Assembly (NCBI RefSeq): GCF_017963645.1
Contig: NZ_JAGMWN010000005.1
Location: 1 to 64,000 of the forward strand
From: Marivibrio halodurans
GTDB lineage: Bacteria; Pseudomonadota; Alphaproteobacteria; UBA8366; Aestuariispiraceae
Reading direction: 5' to 3'
Length of the DNA stretch: 64,000 nt
Below the pieces are notes generated by a model. It did not search any database. It saw only the letters and a program-made list of their open reading frames with translations, and had not been told where the DNA came from. Shown here one piece after another: positions 35,841 to 46,725 of this stretch. The position numbers were made by a program, and so were the translations under genes. The stretch's first letter is position 1, and each line of letters starts with the position of its first letter.

Positions 35841-36959
35841 TCACCATGCCGCATCCGGCTCGACGATTTCGGCGAACCGCAGCAACTCCAAAGGCGGATA
35901 GGCCCCGACGGCCCGCGCGGTCCTCATATTGACGACATAGGAGAAACGCGACAGCGTCTCGATCGGAATGTCGCGTGGGGCCTTGCCCTCGACCAAGATT
36001 TGCCGGGCCTTGTAGCCGGTGAACCGGCCAAGCGCCATGAACGAACTGACCAGCCCCGCCATGATGCCGTTCTCGCGGATGACGCGCTCGGTCGCGGCGA
36101 AGGTCGGCAGCTTCAGGCGCCGCGCCTCCTCGGCATATTCCGCGCCCCAGGAGCCGATATAGCTGTCGGGCCCGATATAGAGCGCATCCGGCTTCTCCGC
36201 CGCGACCTCCCGGATCAGTCGGATCAGCGTATCGCCGCCGATCGCCTTGCCCGTCGCCGGGTCGAGGGGGGCCGCGCGCTCGATCAGATCGATACCAAGC
36301 GCCGGCGCCGCCTCGCGCAACCGCTCGACCGTCCAGACCATGTTGCTTTCGCCCGGATTGTAGATCACGCCCAAGCGCTTGACCGGCAGATAGGCCTGGA
36401 TCGCGCGAAGCTGGGTTTCCACGCCCGGCACGTGGCTGGTGCCGGTCACATGCCGCCCGCTGCTTTCCTCCGAGGGCACGAGGCCCGCGCCGGTCGCGGT
36501 CGTCACCATGGTGAACACATGCGGGATATCGGTGATGTAGCGCTCCGGGTCCGTTTCGTCGTAGCGGCCGGAGAGCGCCAGCGCGGGCCCCGTGCCCCAG
36601 CTATAGACGAGGTCCGGACGCTCGCGCTTGATCTCCTCGATGATGGCGGGGAATTTCGCGCGCTCGCGATCGACGTCGCGATGGCGGAAATCGACCGACA
36701 GACCGGCCTCCGCGAAGGACGCCTTGAAGCCCTCCTCCACCTCCGTCAAACCGCGCCAAGTGACGATATAGATGACGAAGGGGTCCTCGGCCGTGCCGCT
36801 GCCCGCCCTGGCCGGGTGAGCCGAGGCCATCGCGACGAGAACCAACGCGCCCAGGGTCACGCGCCAAGTCACCCCGAACAGGGCGGAACAACGATCACGC
36901 CGCCGCGCCGCGCCATGCCATCGCGACCACAGGACCGAAAGACGCCCCTTGCCTGCCAC
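35841..36959 (-). CDS. ABC-type substrate-binding protein (TrpX/ABC_sub_bind family)
   Basis: 372 residues, exported. A hydrophobic signal segment VTLGALVLVAMASAHPARAG follows a long basic N-region. The mature part matches the PF04392-like family: DPFVIYIVTWRGLTEVEEGF, HVFTMVTTATGAGLVPS, RLGVIYNPGESN, LYIGPDSYIGSWGAEYAEEA and MAGLVSSFMALGRFTGYKAR. The GTG at 36959 was chosen because GGGAG precedes it by seven bases. Permease and ATPase genes, normally beside such proteins, are absent here; it may serve a transporter encoded elsewhere or act as a sensor. Ligand unknown. Confidence 0.82.
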   Translation of the reverse strand: MAGKGRLSVLWSRWHGAARRRDRCSALFGVTWRVTLGALVLVAMASAHPARAGSGTAEDPFVIYIVTWRGLTEVEEGFKASFAEAGLSVDFRHRDVDRERAKFPAIIEEIKRERPDLVYSWGTGPALALSGRYDETDPERYITDIPHVFTMVTTATGAGLVPSEESSGRHVTGTSHVPGVETQLRAIQAYLPVKRLGVIYNPGESNMVWTVERLREAAPALGIDLIERAAPLDPATGKAIGGDTLIRLIREVAAEKPDALYIGPDSYIGSWGAEYAEEARRLKLPTFAATERVIRENGIMAGLVSSFMALGRFTGYKARQILVEGKAPRDIPIETLSRFSYVVNMRTARAVGAYPPLELLRFAEIVEPDAAW

Positions 36960-37376
36960 GTCCGTGCTCCCTCTCACCGACGACCCTCCCGAGGTCGAAT
37001 AGCTACCACAAGGTGGCACCGGGCGCACGCGTCAGCTATGCCCGTCGCCTTACGGACTTGTCCGGCCCGAAATCGAAACCATGAGCCGCGCCATGGCCGG
37101 CCTTGCCGGGTGCTTGCCGTGCGTTCGGGCCCCGTCTAGAATACCATCCATGATGCCGAACACGCCCCTTTATCGCCACACGCCTTTGCTGGGCCGTTCC
37201 GCATCCGGCATTTCGCCTCCAATCGCACCACCTGAACTGGTCGCGCGGGTTAGCGCCGTGAATGCGGCGTCGCCTCCGCCACCGGTCGTCGCGGCCGGCT
37301 AAGCCAGCCAGTCGATCCGCTCGCGCGGCCGTCCGGCCACGCGCATGCAACGACCCCATATTCAGGTGTTTCAACC
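36960..37376. other. intergenic region between divergent genes
   Basis: About 417 bases between the substrate-binding protein gene and the DMT transporter gene. A 112-codon minus-strand frame is Arg-rich and lacks family features. Promoters for both genes are expected here; no riboswitch or strong operator is seen. Confidence 0.4.
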
Positions 37377-38231
37377 ATGTTCACTCGACATGCGTCGGCG
37401 TTCGCGCCGACCGCCGCCTTCGTGCTGCTGTGGAGCAGCGGCGCGATCGTCTCCGAAATCGGCCTTCGTCACGGCTCGCCCTTCGCCCTGCTGATCCTGC
37501 GCTACGCCATCGCCCTGGGCGTGCTCGCGACCTTCGCGATCGCCAACCGAAGGCTGCTTCCCGAACGGGGAAGCAGGGCACGCGTCGCGTTCGTCGGCTT
37601 CGCCATCGCGGGGCTTTATTCGATCTGCTATCTCCTGGCGCTGGACCACGGGGTCACGCCGGGGGCGCTGGCGACCATGCTGGGCGTGCAACCGATCCTG
37701 ACCGTCTTCCTGACGGAACGGCGGGTCACCACGCGGCGGCTGGGCGGTCTTCTCTGCGCCCTGGGTGGGCTGGCGCTCGTCGTCTGGGACGGTCTGGCGG
37801 CGGCACGCTTCACCATCCCCGGCATTGGGTTTACCTGCCTGTCTCTCCTGGGGATCACGCTCGGCGCGATCGCCCAGAAACGCGAAACGCAGGCACCCTG
37901 GGCCGTCCTTCCCATGCAATATGCCGTCGGGCTGGTCCTGATCTGCGCCGTCGCGCCGGTGGCGCCGTTCAAGGCCACATGGGACCCGGCGTTTCTGTTC
38001 GCCGTCCTCTGGCTTGGGCTGGTCATCTCCGTCGGCACGACATTCCTGCTTTACCGGCTGATATCGCGCGGCAATCTCGTGAACGTCACCAGCCTGCTCT
38101 ATCTCGTGCCGGGCGTCACCGCGGCGATGGATTGGGCATTGCTCGGCAATCCGATGCCGGGCGCGGCATTGCTCGGGCTGGGCGCGATCATCGCCGGGTT
38201 GGTGCTGGTCTTCCGGGAACGGGCGGCTTGA
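37377..38231 (+). CDS. DMT/EamA family transporter
   Basis: 284 residues with ten predicted hydrophobic segments in two EamA repeats (about 5-140 and 150-284). Starts SAFAPTAAFVLLWSSGAIVS; TPGALATMLGVQPILTVFLT lies at the end of repeat 1 and SLLYLVPGVTAAMDWALLGN at the end of repeat 2. Inner-membrane exporter of amino acids or other small metabolites; the substrate cannot be read. AGGTG precedes the ATG. It stands alone and converges with the Hsp70-like gene. Confidence 0.9.
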   Translation: MFTRHASAFAPTAAFVLLWSSGAIVSEIGLRHGSPFALLILRYAIALGVLATFAIANRRLLPERGSRARVAFVGFAIAGLYSICYLLALDHGVTPGALATMLGVQPILTVFLTERRVTTRRLGGLLCALGGLALVVWDGLAAARFTIPGIGFTCLSLLGITLGAIAQKRETQAPWAVLPMQYAVGLVLICAVAPVAPFKATWDPAFLFAVLWLGLVISVGTTFLLYRLISRGNLVNVTSLLYLVPGVTAAMDWALLGNPMPGAALLGLGAIIAGLVLVFRERAA

Positions 38232-38240
38232 CCCGGGACG

Positions 38241-38274
38241 CGGCCCGCTTCCGTCGCACCGGAGGCGGGCCGCG
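38241..38274. terminator. hairpin between converging genes
   Basis: A 9-bp perfect stem GCGGCCCGC / GCGGGCCGC, with further inner CCG/CGG pairing, between the DMT transporter and the Hsp70-like gene. There is no T run, so terminator function is likely but weakly supported. Confidence 0.5.
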
Positions 38275-38297
38275 GTCCAGGCGAGACCCACCCGGCG

Positions 38298-39611
38298 TTA
38301 TCTCGCAAGCCACAGGTCCGAATCCGGCGCGCGCCCGATAAGCGCCAGCCCTTCGGCGACGGCGCTGAATCGTTCCCCGGCGCGGATTTTCCCGGCGCCG
38401 AAGCGATCGACGAACAGGCCGAGGGCGGCGGGCACGAGCGACGTGCCACCGGTCAGAAAGACATGGTCGATTTCCGTCTCGCGCAGACCGGCCGCGTCGA
38501 TCGCGCGCGACATGACCGAGGAGATTTGCGCCAGATCCTCCGCGATCCAAGCCTCGAAATCCGCCCGTGCCACCGTCTCGCGCAGCCGCGCCGCGCCCAG
38601 ATCGATCGCGACTTCCGCCGTCTCCTCCTCCGTCAGGCGTGCCTTCGCCTGCGAGACGGCCCGGGCGATCGCCAAGCCCGCATTATGCTCGATCGCATGG
38701 ATCAGGGTATCGATCGCCGCCGGTGCCTCCGCCGTTCGTCGAATGTCCTTGAGCGCATCCAGATAGCGCGGCGCGCGCAGCCGCGTCAGCCGGTGCCATT
38801 GCGATAGGGCGGTATAGTAGTTCTTCGGCACCGGCAGCAGCTTGCCCTCGTTGCGATAGCCCGTACCGGCGCCGAAATGCTTGAGCAGCGCGTTCTGGAC
38901 GATGCGGAAATCGAACCGGTCGCCCGCGATGCCCACGCCCGCATGGGACAGCAGGGCGGAGCGCACGCCGTCATCCCCCAGGCTGAAGCGCGCGACGGCG
39001 AAATCGCTGGTCCCCCCGCCCAAATCGGCGATCAGCACGCGCACCGAGGAGCGAAGCGCACGAAAGAACGAGAAGGCGCCACCGACGGGCTCCAGCGCGA
39101 GGTCGAAATCCGGGATCCCCGCCGCCGCGAAGGCCGCGCGATAGCGCGACACGGCCAGATCGTCGTCCGGCGCATCGCCGTGGAAGGTAACTGGCCGCCC
39201 GACCACCACGCGTTTCGGTCCCGGCGTCTCGCGGATCAGGCGGGCGATTCCGGCGCGGGTCAGATAGGCGCTCAGCAGGTCCGGAAACTCGAACCGCCGG
39301 CCGAGGATGTGCGTGCCGTCGAACGCATGGCTCGCGACATAGCTCTTGAAGGATTGAACGTAGCGAAAATCCTCGGGATGGCGCGAGGCGAGATCGATCG
39401 CGCGATCGCCCGTCTCCGCCGCCAGGACGGGGCGTCCCCGCTCCTCCGCCTCCTCGAAGGCGAGGACCGACGGATGGACGCCCCGTTCACCCGGCGGCGT
39501 GCCGAGGCGCAGAATCTCTACCGCCCCATTGCTGTCGGGCGCGGCCTTCGCCACGACGGTATTGGACGTGCCGAAGTCGATCCCGAAGGATGTAACCGGT
39601 GACGCGGACAC
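38298..39611 (-). CDS. Hsp70-family protein, YegD-like
   Basis: 437 residues with an actin/Hsp70 ATPase fold and no peptide-binding domain. Phosphate 1 motif SFGIDFGTSNTVVAKA is at the N-terminus; phosphate 2 is VLIADLGGGTSDFAVARF; the adenosine segment is IDHVFLTGGTSLVPAALGLF. The lack of the C-terminal substrate-binding domain and the overall length fit YegD-like proteins of unknown client. It lies downstream of glutathione reductase on the same strand but a strong hairpin stands between them. Confidence 0.9.
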   Translation of the reverse strand: MSASPVTSFGIDFGTSNTVVAKAAPDSNGAVEILRLGTPPGERGVHPSVLAFEEAEERGRPVLAAETGDRAIDLASRHPEDFRYVQSFKSYVASHAFDGTHILGRRFEFPDLLSAYLTRAGIARLIRETPGPKRVVVGRPVTFHGDAPDDDLAVSRYRAAFAAAGIPDFDLALEPVGGAFSFFRALRSSVRVLIADLGGGTSDFAVARFSLGDDGVRSALLSHAGVGIAGDRFDFRIVQNALLKHFGAGTGYRNEGKLLPVPKNYYTALSQWHRLTRLRAPRYLDALKDIRRTAEAPAAIDTLIHAIEHNAGLAIARAVSQAKARLTEEETAEVAIDLGAARLRETVARADFEAWIAEDLAQISSVMSRAIDAAGLRETEIDHVFLTGGTSLVPAALGLFVDRFGAGKIRAGERFSAVAEGLALIGRAPDSDLWLAR

Positions 39612-39661
39612 GATTGGAAATCTCCCGACGGCACCGGAAAAGGGCCTAGGATCAATGAACG

Positions 39662-39686
39662 CCCCCGGGGCGGCGGGGCCCCGGGG
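39662..39686 (-). terminator. hairpin after glutathione reductase
   Basis: CCCCGGGGC and GCCCCGGGG form a 9-bp stem with a six-base loop, 16 bases beyond the gor stop codon. Very stable, but with no T run. Confidence 0.55.
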
Positions 39687-39701
39687 TCGTGGGGGTGTGC
39701 G

Positions 39702-41105
39702 TTACTCCGCCGCCGCGCTCGCTTGTTCGCGGGTCACGCGCCGCGCGGCCTCGCGCATGGTGACGAATTCCTCCGCGCTGGTCGGGTGGATGCCGACCGT
39801 GGCGTCGAAATCGGCCTTGGTGGCGCCGGCCCGGAAGGCGACGGCGAAGCCCTGGGCGATCTCGCCCGCGTCCGGGCCCACCATGTGCAGGCCCACGACC
39901 CGGTTGCTCGCCACATCGACGAGGAGCTTCATCAGCGCGCGTTCCTCATTGCCGCTCAACGTATGCTTCATCGGGCGGAACTCGGCGCGATAGACGTCGA
40001 TCTCGCCATATTGGGCGACCGCCTCGGCCTCGGTCAGGCCGACGGTGCCGATCGGCGGCGCGCTGAAAACGGCGCTCGGCACGTCGCGATAGTCCATCTT
40101 CCGGCTTTCGCCGTTATAGGTGTTGTAGGCGAAGACCATTCCCTCGCCCAGCGCGACCGGCGTCAGTTGAATCCGGTCGGTCACATCGCCGATGGCATAG
40201 ATGCTGGGAACGTTGGTGCGATAATCCGCGTCCACCACGATGGCGCCGTTGGGCTTGGTCTTCACGCCGGCGGCCTCCAGCCCCAGCCCTTCGACCTTGG
40301 GGGAACGACCGATGGCGTAGAGCACCAGATCCGTCTCCAGCGTGGAACCGTCGGAGAGGTGGAGGAGAAGCGAGCCATCGGCCTGCTTCTCGGTCTTCTC
40401 GACCTCGGTCTTGAAGCGCAGATCGATGCCCTTCTTGCGGATCTCGCCCGCCAGATGCCCGCGCACCTCGTCGTCGAAACCGCGCATGAACAATTCACCG
40501 CGATAGAGCTGCACCGTCTCGACGCCCAGGCCGTTCAGAATGCCCGCGAACTCGACCGCGATATAGCCGCCGCCGACCACGACCGCGCGCCGGGGCAGCG
40601 TGTCCAGATAGAACATATCGTCGGAGACGACGCCGTATTCGGCGCCCGGTTCGCTCGGCCGGTTGGGATGGCCGCCGACGGCGATCAGGATACGCTCCGC
40701 CGTCACGGCCTCGCCGCCGACATCCACCGTGTGGGCGTCGCGCAGCACCGCGCGCGATTCATAGAGCGTGACCCCCGCATTGGAGAGCAGCTTGCCGTAA
40801 ATGCCGTTCAGCCGCTCGATCTCCTTCGTCTTGTTGTCGCGCAAGGTCGGCCAGTCGAAGGACCGCTCACCGACCGTCCAGCCATAGCCGGCCGCGTCCT
40901 CGATCTCCTCCTCGACATGGGCGGCATAGGTGAAGAGCTTCTTCGGCACGCAGCCGATATTGACGCAGGTGCCGCCCAGATGGCGCTCCTCGGCGATGGC
41001 GACCTTGGCGCCGTTGGTCGAGGCCATGCGCGCCGCGCGCACCCCGCCGGACCCGGCGCCGATGACGAAAAGGTCGTAGTCGTATTGCGTCTCGCGCTCG
41101 GCCAT
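39702..41105 (-). CDS. gor: glutathione-disulfide reductase
   Basis: 467 residues, NADPH-dependent flavoenzyme keeping glutathione reduced. FAD motif DLFVIGAGSGGVRAARMA; redox disulfide GGTCVNIGCVPKKL; NADPH-binding AVVVGGGYIAVEFAGILNGL; C-terminal HPTSAEEFVTMREAARRVTR, with the catalytic His-Pro of the partner subunit. The GGCV-x4-C spacing and HPTSAEEFV end assign glutathione reductase rather than lipoamide dehydrogenase or mercuric reductase. The ATG at 41105 gives the standard N-terminus. It diverges from the ferredoxin-like gene at 41316. Confidence 0.94.
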   Translation of the reverse strand: MAERETQYDYDLFVIGAGSGGVRAARMASTNGAKVAIAEERHLGGTCVNIGCVPKKLFTYAAHVEEEIEDAAGYGWTVGERSFDWPTLRDNKTKEIERLNGIYGKLLSNAGVTLYESRAVLRDAHTVDVGGEAVTAERILIAVGGHPNRPSEPGAEYGVVSDDMFYLDTLPRRAVVVGGGYIAVEFAGILNGLGVETVQLYRGELFMRGFDDEVRGHLAGEIRKKGIDLRFKTEVEKTEKQADGSLLLHLSDGSTLETDLVLYAIGRSPKVEGLGLEAAGVKTKPNGAIVVDADYRTNVPSIYAIGDVTDRIQLTPVALGEGMVFAYNTYNGESRKMDYRDVPSAVFSAPPIGTVGLTEAEAVAQYGEIDVYRAEFRPMKHTLSGNEERALMKLLVDVASNRVVGLHMVGPDAGEIAQGFAVAFRAGATKADFDATVGIHPTSAEEFVTMREAARRVTREQASAAAE

Positions 41106-41315
41106 GATGATGCTGTCCCCTATCCGTTGCACCCGCCCCCTTCGCGGCGGGTGGCGCCTGCGTGCGCCGCCGGTCGCGGCGGATGAAAATCGTGGTGATC
41201 CCGTCTCCACGGGATGATCTGTCGCTTAGATGGGCCCATATCGCAATGGGGCAAGACCCGGTCGGGCGAGACAGCTATGATCGGGCGGCACGAAGCGGCG
41301 CGAACGGGACCGAAA

Positions 41316-41726
41316 ATGACCGATAGGCCAGAATCGAGCCGGGGGGACAGGGATACACCCCCCACGTCCAGGCAAGGGAAGGGCCAGGAAGAGAACGCGT
41401 CGTCGGAGGCGGGCTTCAGCACGCTGCGCCTGTGCATCAATTTCCGGGCGGGGGATTTCCTGCCCTCCTGCGGGGCGCGCGGGGCGAAGAGGCTCCATGA
41501 GGCGCTCGGCGAGGAAATGGCGCGCGCCCTGCCCGACATGACCCTCAAGCCCGTCCATTGCCTTGGTCGATGCCATCTCGGCCCGACGCTCAGGCTCTCG
41601 CCCCGGGGGCCGTTCCTGCTCGGCGCGCAAGCGGAGGACGTGCCCTTCATCGTGGACCGCCTGGCCGCCGGGGACATCGCCGCGCTCCAGGCCGCCTTCC
41701 CCGACCCGGAGGCCGGCGGTCGATGA
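41316..41726 (+). CDS. thioredoxin-like 2Fe-2S ferredoxin (DUF1636-like)
   Basis: About 136 residues. Cys spacing C-x11-C (LCINFRAGDFLPSC) followed some 35 residues later by C-x3-C (VHCLGRCHLGP) fits the thioredoxin-like [2Fe-2S] fold, shared with DUF1636 metal-binding proteins. The N-terminal 40 residues are polar and of doubtful start; ATGs at 41277 and 41316 are possible. The stop codon overlaps the next gene's start (ATGA), so the two are coupled. DUF1636 proteins often stand near cobalamin genes, but here the neighbour is an unknown secreted protein and gor. Confidence 0.75.
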   Translation: MTDRPESSRGDRDTPPTSRQGKGQEENASSEAGFSTLRLCINFRAGDFLPSCGARGAKRLHEALGEEMARALPDMTLKPVHCLGRCHLGPTLRLSPRGPFLLGAQAEDVPFIVDRLAAGDIAALQAAFPDPEAGGR

Positions 41727-42211
41727 ACAGGCGACCGATGAACAAGCTGATGGCAGAAACAATCACCCGCCCCTTCGCGCCGACGATCCTTGCCGCCGCC
41801 CTACTCGCCGGCGCGGGACAGCTATCCGCCCAGACGCTCTACGACACGGGCGAGACCCGCCCGCGTCTGGAGGTTCCCCGCGATAACGCGCCGGCGATGG
41901 ACGGTGTCCCGGATTTCGATGCCCTCGGCACGCGGGTGCGGATGGCGGCCGATGCGGGCAAGCTGAAGGAAAACCTGTCCCAGCCGCTCTCCAACGCCTG
42001 CGCCACCGATCGCTTCAACCAGCGCAAGCGCGGGCGCTATCACATCACGCTGGATCTGCCGTCCGGCGAGCGCAAGCGCTTCGGCTTCGCCGGCTCCAAC
42101 GGCATGAACCTGCGCGATCCAAACAACCTGAAGGGTCCCAATCAGGGCTATCTCTTCGACCTCGACGGCACCAGCGAATGCCGCGTCTACGTGTTCCCGG
42201 TGACGTGGTGA
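41723..42211 (+). CDS. small exported protein of unknown function
   Basis: 162 residues. A signal peptide APTILAAALLAGAGQLSAQT is followed by an acidic mature region and a C-terminal domain SNACATDRFNQRKRGRYHIT to RVYVFPVTW, containing GFAGSNGMNLRDPNNLKGPN and two Cys that could form a disulfide. The family is not recognised. The ATG at 41723 overlaps the upstream stop by four bases (ATGA); other ATGs in frame follow at 41738 and 41750. Likely periplasmic. Confidence 0.65.
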   Translation: MNRRPMNKLMAETITRPFAPTILAAALLAGAGQLSAQTLYDTGETRPRLEVPRDNAPAMDGVPDFDALGTRVRMAADAGKLKENLSQPLSNACATDRFNQRKRGRYHITLDLPSGERKRFGFAGSNGMNLRDPNNLKGPNQGYLFDLDGTSECRVYVFPVTW

Positions 42212-42286
42212 CGATATGACCCGCTTTCCGTGCCCAATCACTAAAGCATTGGAGGGGGACGGGATATCGATCCCTAGGAATAGCGC

Positions 42287-42811
42287 ATGCCTCTCGCCGT
42301 AACGATCAGGTTGGACCGTGCCCTGTCGGCGGACATCGAATCGTTCTGGCGGGATCTTGGCCCGACTGACAAGGATATGGTGCCCCGCCTGCCCTATCCG
42401 CCTCACCTGACCCTTGCCATCCTGGATGATGCCATGCCGGCCGAGGAGGCGACACGGGTCCTATCCGGGCTGTCCGGCACCTTCCCGCGAACACCCATCA
42501 AGATATCGCATGTCGGTGTCTTCCCGGGAAAACCTGCCTATATCTTCCTGGCCCCCGTGGTCACGGAAGATCTTCTCACCCTCCACGACACGCTGGTGCG
42601 GGTGTTCCCCACCGATACCGTCCATATGCATCACCGTGTCGGAAACTGGGTGCCGCATATCACCGTCGGCGCCGCCTTGCGAAATATCGGGGGCATCATG
42701 GACCGCGCCCACGACATGACGACGACGTTACATGGCCGGACGGCGGAAGCAGAACTCGTCCAGTTCCCACCCGTCCACGTGATCGCGACCGTGCACCCAA
42801 GCACCCGGTGA
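42287..42811 (+). CDS. 2H phosphoesterase, 2'-5' RNA ligase superfamily
   Basis: 174 residues. Two HxTx motifs, PHLTLAI near residue 43 and PHITVGA near residue 122, are the catalytic pair of the 2H phosphoesterase/LigT fold. The rest (HVGVFPGKPAYIFLAPVVTE) fits the fold. Members cleave 2',3'-cyclic phosphates or ligate RNA; the substrate here is unknown. The gene converges with glmS, with a short hairpin between. Confidence 0.85.
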   Translation: MPLAVTIRLDRALSADIESFWRDLGPTDKDMVPRLPYPPHLTLAILDDAMPAEEATRVLSGLSGTFPRTPIKISHVGVFPGKPAYIFLAPVVTEDLLTLHDTLVRVFPTDTVHMHHRVGNWVPHITVGAALRNIGGIMDRAHDMTTTLHGRTAEAELVQFPPVHVIATVHPSTR

Positions 42812-42820
42812 CAGGGAGGA

Positions 42821-42844
42821 ATGGGCGAAACGTCCCTCGCCCAT
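42821..42844. terminator. hairpin between converging genes
   Basis: ATGGGCGA and TCGCCCAT, perfect 8-bp stem with an eight-base loop, between the 2H phosphoesterase gene and glmS. No T run. Confidence 0.4.
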
Positions 42845-42869
42845 AACATCGCACGGTGTCTTCGGGGGC

Positions 42870-44708
<1,839 letters not shown>

Positions 44709-44728
44709 GGCTTGATAGACCGACCTTT

Positions 44729-46111
44729 CTATTTGGATTTCTTCTCGCGGGCGGCTTTTTCCGCCGCCTTCGCCTCACGGAAGCGTGCCGCGCCGCCGTC
44801 GCGGGTCTCCTGCCGTGCCCGGGCAAGCGCGAGCGCGTCCGGCGCCACGTCCTCCGTCACCGTGGACCCGGCGGCGACCAGCGCGCCCGCCCCGATCTCC
44901 AGCGGCGCGACCAGCGCGCTGTTGGAGCCGATGAAGGCCCGAGGCCCGATCAGGGTGCGATATTTGGAATAGCCGTCGTAATTGCAGGTGATCGTCCCGG
45001 CACCGATATTGGCCTCCGCCCCGACCTCGGCGTCGCCGATATAGCTCAGGTGGTTCGCCTTGGCACCGGCGGCGAAGCGGGCATTCTTGACCTCGACGAA
45101 ATTGCCGATGCGCGCGCCCTCCCCGATCGCGCTGCCGGGGCGCAGCCGGGCATAGGGGCCGATGGTCGCGCCCGCATGCACGACGCACCCTTCCAGATGA
45201 CAGAAGGGCTTGATCACCGCCCCCTCCCCGACCGTCACGCCGGGACCGAAGACGGTGTTCTGGCCGACGCTGACATCGCGGGCGAGGGCCGTGTCGTGGC
45301 TGAACCACACGCTCTGAGGATCGAGGAGGATCGCCCCCTCCTCCTCCATCGCGTGGATACGGCGCGCGCGCTGCCAGCGCGCCTCCGCGTCCGCCAGGTC
45401 GCGCTTGCTGTCGACGCCGAGCAATTCGTCCTCCGCCGCCTCGATTACCGAGGCGCGGGCCCCATCCGCCAGCGCCAGGGCGACGATATCGGTCAGATAA
45501 TACTCACCCTTCGCATTGTCGTTGCCGATCCGGTCGAGCCAGCGGAAGAGCCGGCCGGCCTCGATCGCCATGACACCGGCATTGCAGAGATCGACCGCGC
45601 GTTCCTCCGCGTTGGCGTCGCGATGCTCGACGATACGGGCGAGCGCGCCGCCCTCGTCCCGGATCAGGCGGCCATAACCCGTCGGGTCCGCCGCGCGGAA
45701 GCCCAGGACGACGACGCCCGCGCCCTCCTCCCGCGCCGCCGCCATGGCACGCAGCGTCTCCATCCGGATGAAGGGGGTATCGCCGAACAGCACGAACACC
45801 GTGCCCACCGCGAACCCGTCGAGCGTCGCGCGCGCCGCCTTGACCGCGTCGGCGGTGCCAAGCCGTTCCGCCTGCACGGCGACGGGAACCGGCGCCACGG
45901 CCCCGGCCAGCAGGGCTTGCGTATCCGGTCCGGAGACGACGACCCGCCGCGCGGGCGCCAGCCCCTCGATGGCGGCCAGCACATGGCCGATCATCGGACG
46001 CCCCGCGATCTCATGCAGGACCTTGGGCCGCGCGGATTTCATCCGGGTGCCGAGACCGGCCCCCAGAAGAACGGCCGCGATCGGTTCCTTGAGGGATGGG
46101 GATGTCGGCAC
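44729..46111 (-). CDS. glmU: bifunctional GlmU (uridylyltransferase / acetyltransferase)
   Basis: 460 residues, the usual length. The N-terminal pyrophosphorylase domain has AAVLLGAGLGTRMKS (LxxGxGTRM), ERLGTADAVKAAR and VLFGDTPFI; the C-terminal left-handed beta-helix acetyltransferase shows hexapeptide repeats, with GNFVEVKNARFAAGAKANHL, SYIGDAEVG and GAGTITCNYDGYSKYRT containing the catalytic region. It produces UDP-GlcNAc, the substrate of MurA encoded in the same window. Followed by glmS. The C-terminal tail AKAAEKAAREKKSK is basic. Confidence 0.96.
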   Translation of the reverse strand: MPTSPSLKEPIAAVLLGAGLGTRMKSARPKVLHEIAGRPMIGHVLAAIEGLAPARRVVVSGPDTQALLAGAVAPVPVAVQAERLGTADAVKAARATLDGFAVGTVFVLFGDTPFIRMETLRAMAAAREEGAGVVVLGFRAADPTGYGRLIRDEGGALARIVEHRDANAEERAVDLCNAGVMAIEAGRLFRWLDRIGNDNAKGEYYLTDIVALALADGARASVIEAAEDELLGVDSKRDLADAEARWQRARRIHAMEEEGAILLDPQSVWFSHDTALARDVSVGQNTVFGPGVTVGEGAVIKPFCHLEGCVVHAGATIGPYARLRPGSAIGEGARIGNFVEVKNARFAAGAKANHLSYIGDAEVGAEANIGAGTITCNYDGYSKYRTLIGPRAFIGSNSALVAPLEIGAGALVAAGSTVTEDVAPDALALARARQETRDGGAARFREAKAAEKAAREKKSK

Positions 46112-46235
46112 GGGCTATAACGCTCTCGGCTCGGGATCGTTCGGATCGTGGAAGGGGGGCCCGGCGCGCCGTCTCTAAACCCGCCGGAAACCGGGCAGAA
46201 CGTGCCACAGCCCATGTCCGAGGCCAAGTCACAAG

Positions 46236-46275
46236 CTGTTACCGGATTTTACCGACTGTTACGGTTTATGACGGT
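46236..46275. repeat. four degenerate 10-bp units upstream of glmU
   Basis: CTGTTACCGG, ATTTTACCGA, CTGTTACGGT, TTATGACGGT in direct succession. The ten-base period, about one helical turn, could place a binding protein on one face of the DNA. It lies between the 80-residue gene and glmU. Confidence 0.5.
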
Positions 46276-46307
46276 TTCGTTCAGGGTGCACGAGCAACTC
46301 GGGACGA

Positions 46308-46550
46308 TCAGTCTTGTTGCGCTTGCCGCCCGCGCCCTTCCGCCAGAAGCTGGTCGATCAAGACCAGCGCGCGCGCCCGCCTTTCCGGCGGCAGGCTCTC
46401 CAACCCGTCATTGATGGCGAGTTGCATGTCGAGGCCCCATTCCCCGCGATGCCGCGCGGCGCGAATCAGACTAACCGCCAAATCCTCGCCCAGGATCACG
46501 GCGAGTTTCCCCTCCAGCACCGGAAGCGTGTCGGTACATCTGTCGCTCAT
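46308..46550 (-). CDS. small uncharacterised protein
   Basis: 80 residues: TLPVLEGKLAVILGEDLAVS, RAARHRGEWGLDMQLAINDG and PERRARALVLIDQLLAEGRG. Balanced composition, helical prediction and a GGTGAGGG site three bases from the ATG suggest a real gene. Family unknown. It is upstream of glmU on the same strand with the 10-bp repeats between, and divergent from gph. Confidence 0.55.
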   Translation of the reverse strand: MSDRCTDTLPVLEGKLAVILGEDLAVSLIRAARHRGEWGLDMQLAINDGLESLPPERRARALVLIDQLLAEGRGRQAQQD

Positions 46551-46725
46551 GCGCCCTCACCACCCTTGGATACCATCATAGCCAATCGGGCGCGGCGCGT
46601 GTAGCCGCCAAATGCGCGAAACGGCCATCAACTCAGCACCCTATGCGCGATTTCCGACATCCCGCTCGCCCGGCCCCTTCCGGGACATTGCCGGGCGGGA
46701 CGGCGCACGGCATAAGACGGACGCC

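Noticed and set aside
37036-37374. 112-codon minus-strand frame between the substrate-binding and DMT genes
   Set aside because: Arg/Gly-rich without motif or ribosome site; treated as non-coding.
44709-44728. glmS ribozyme or small-RNA control upstream of glmS
   Set aside because: Only 20 bases separate glmU and glmS; no ribozyme core can fit there.
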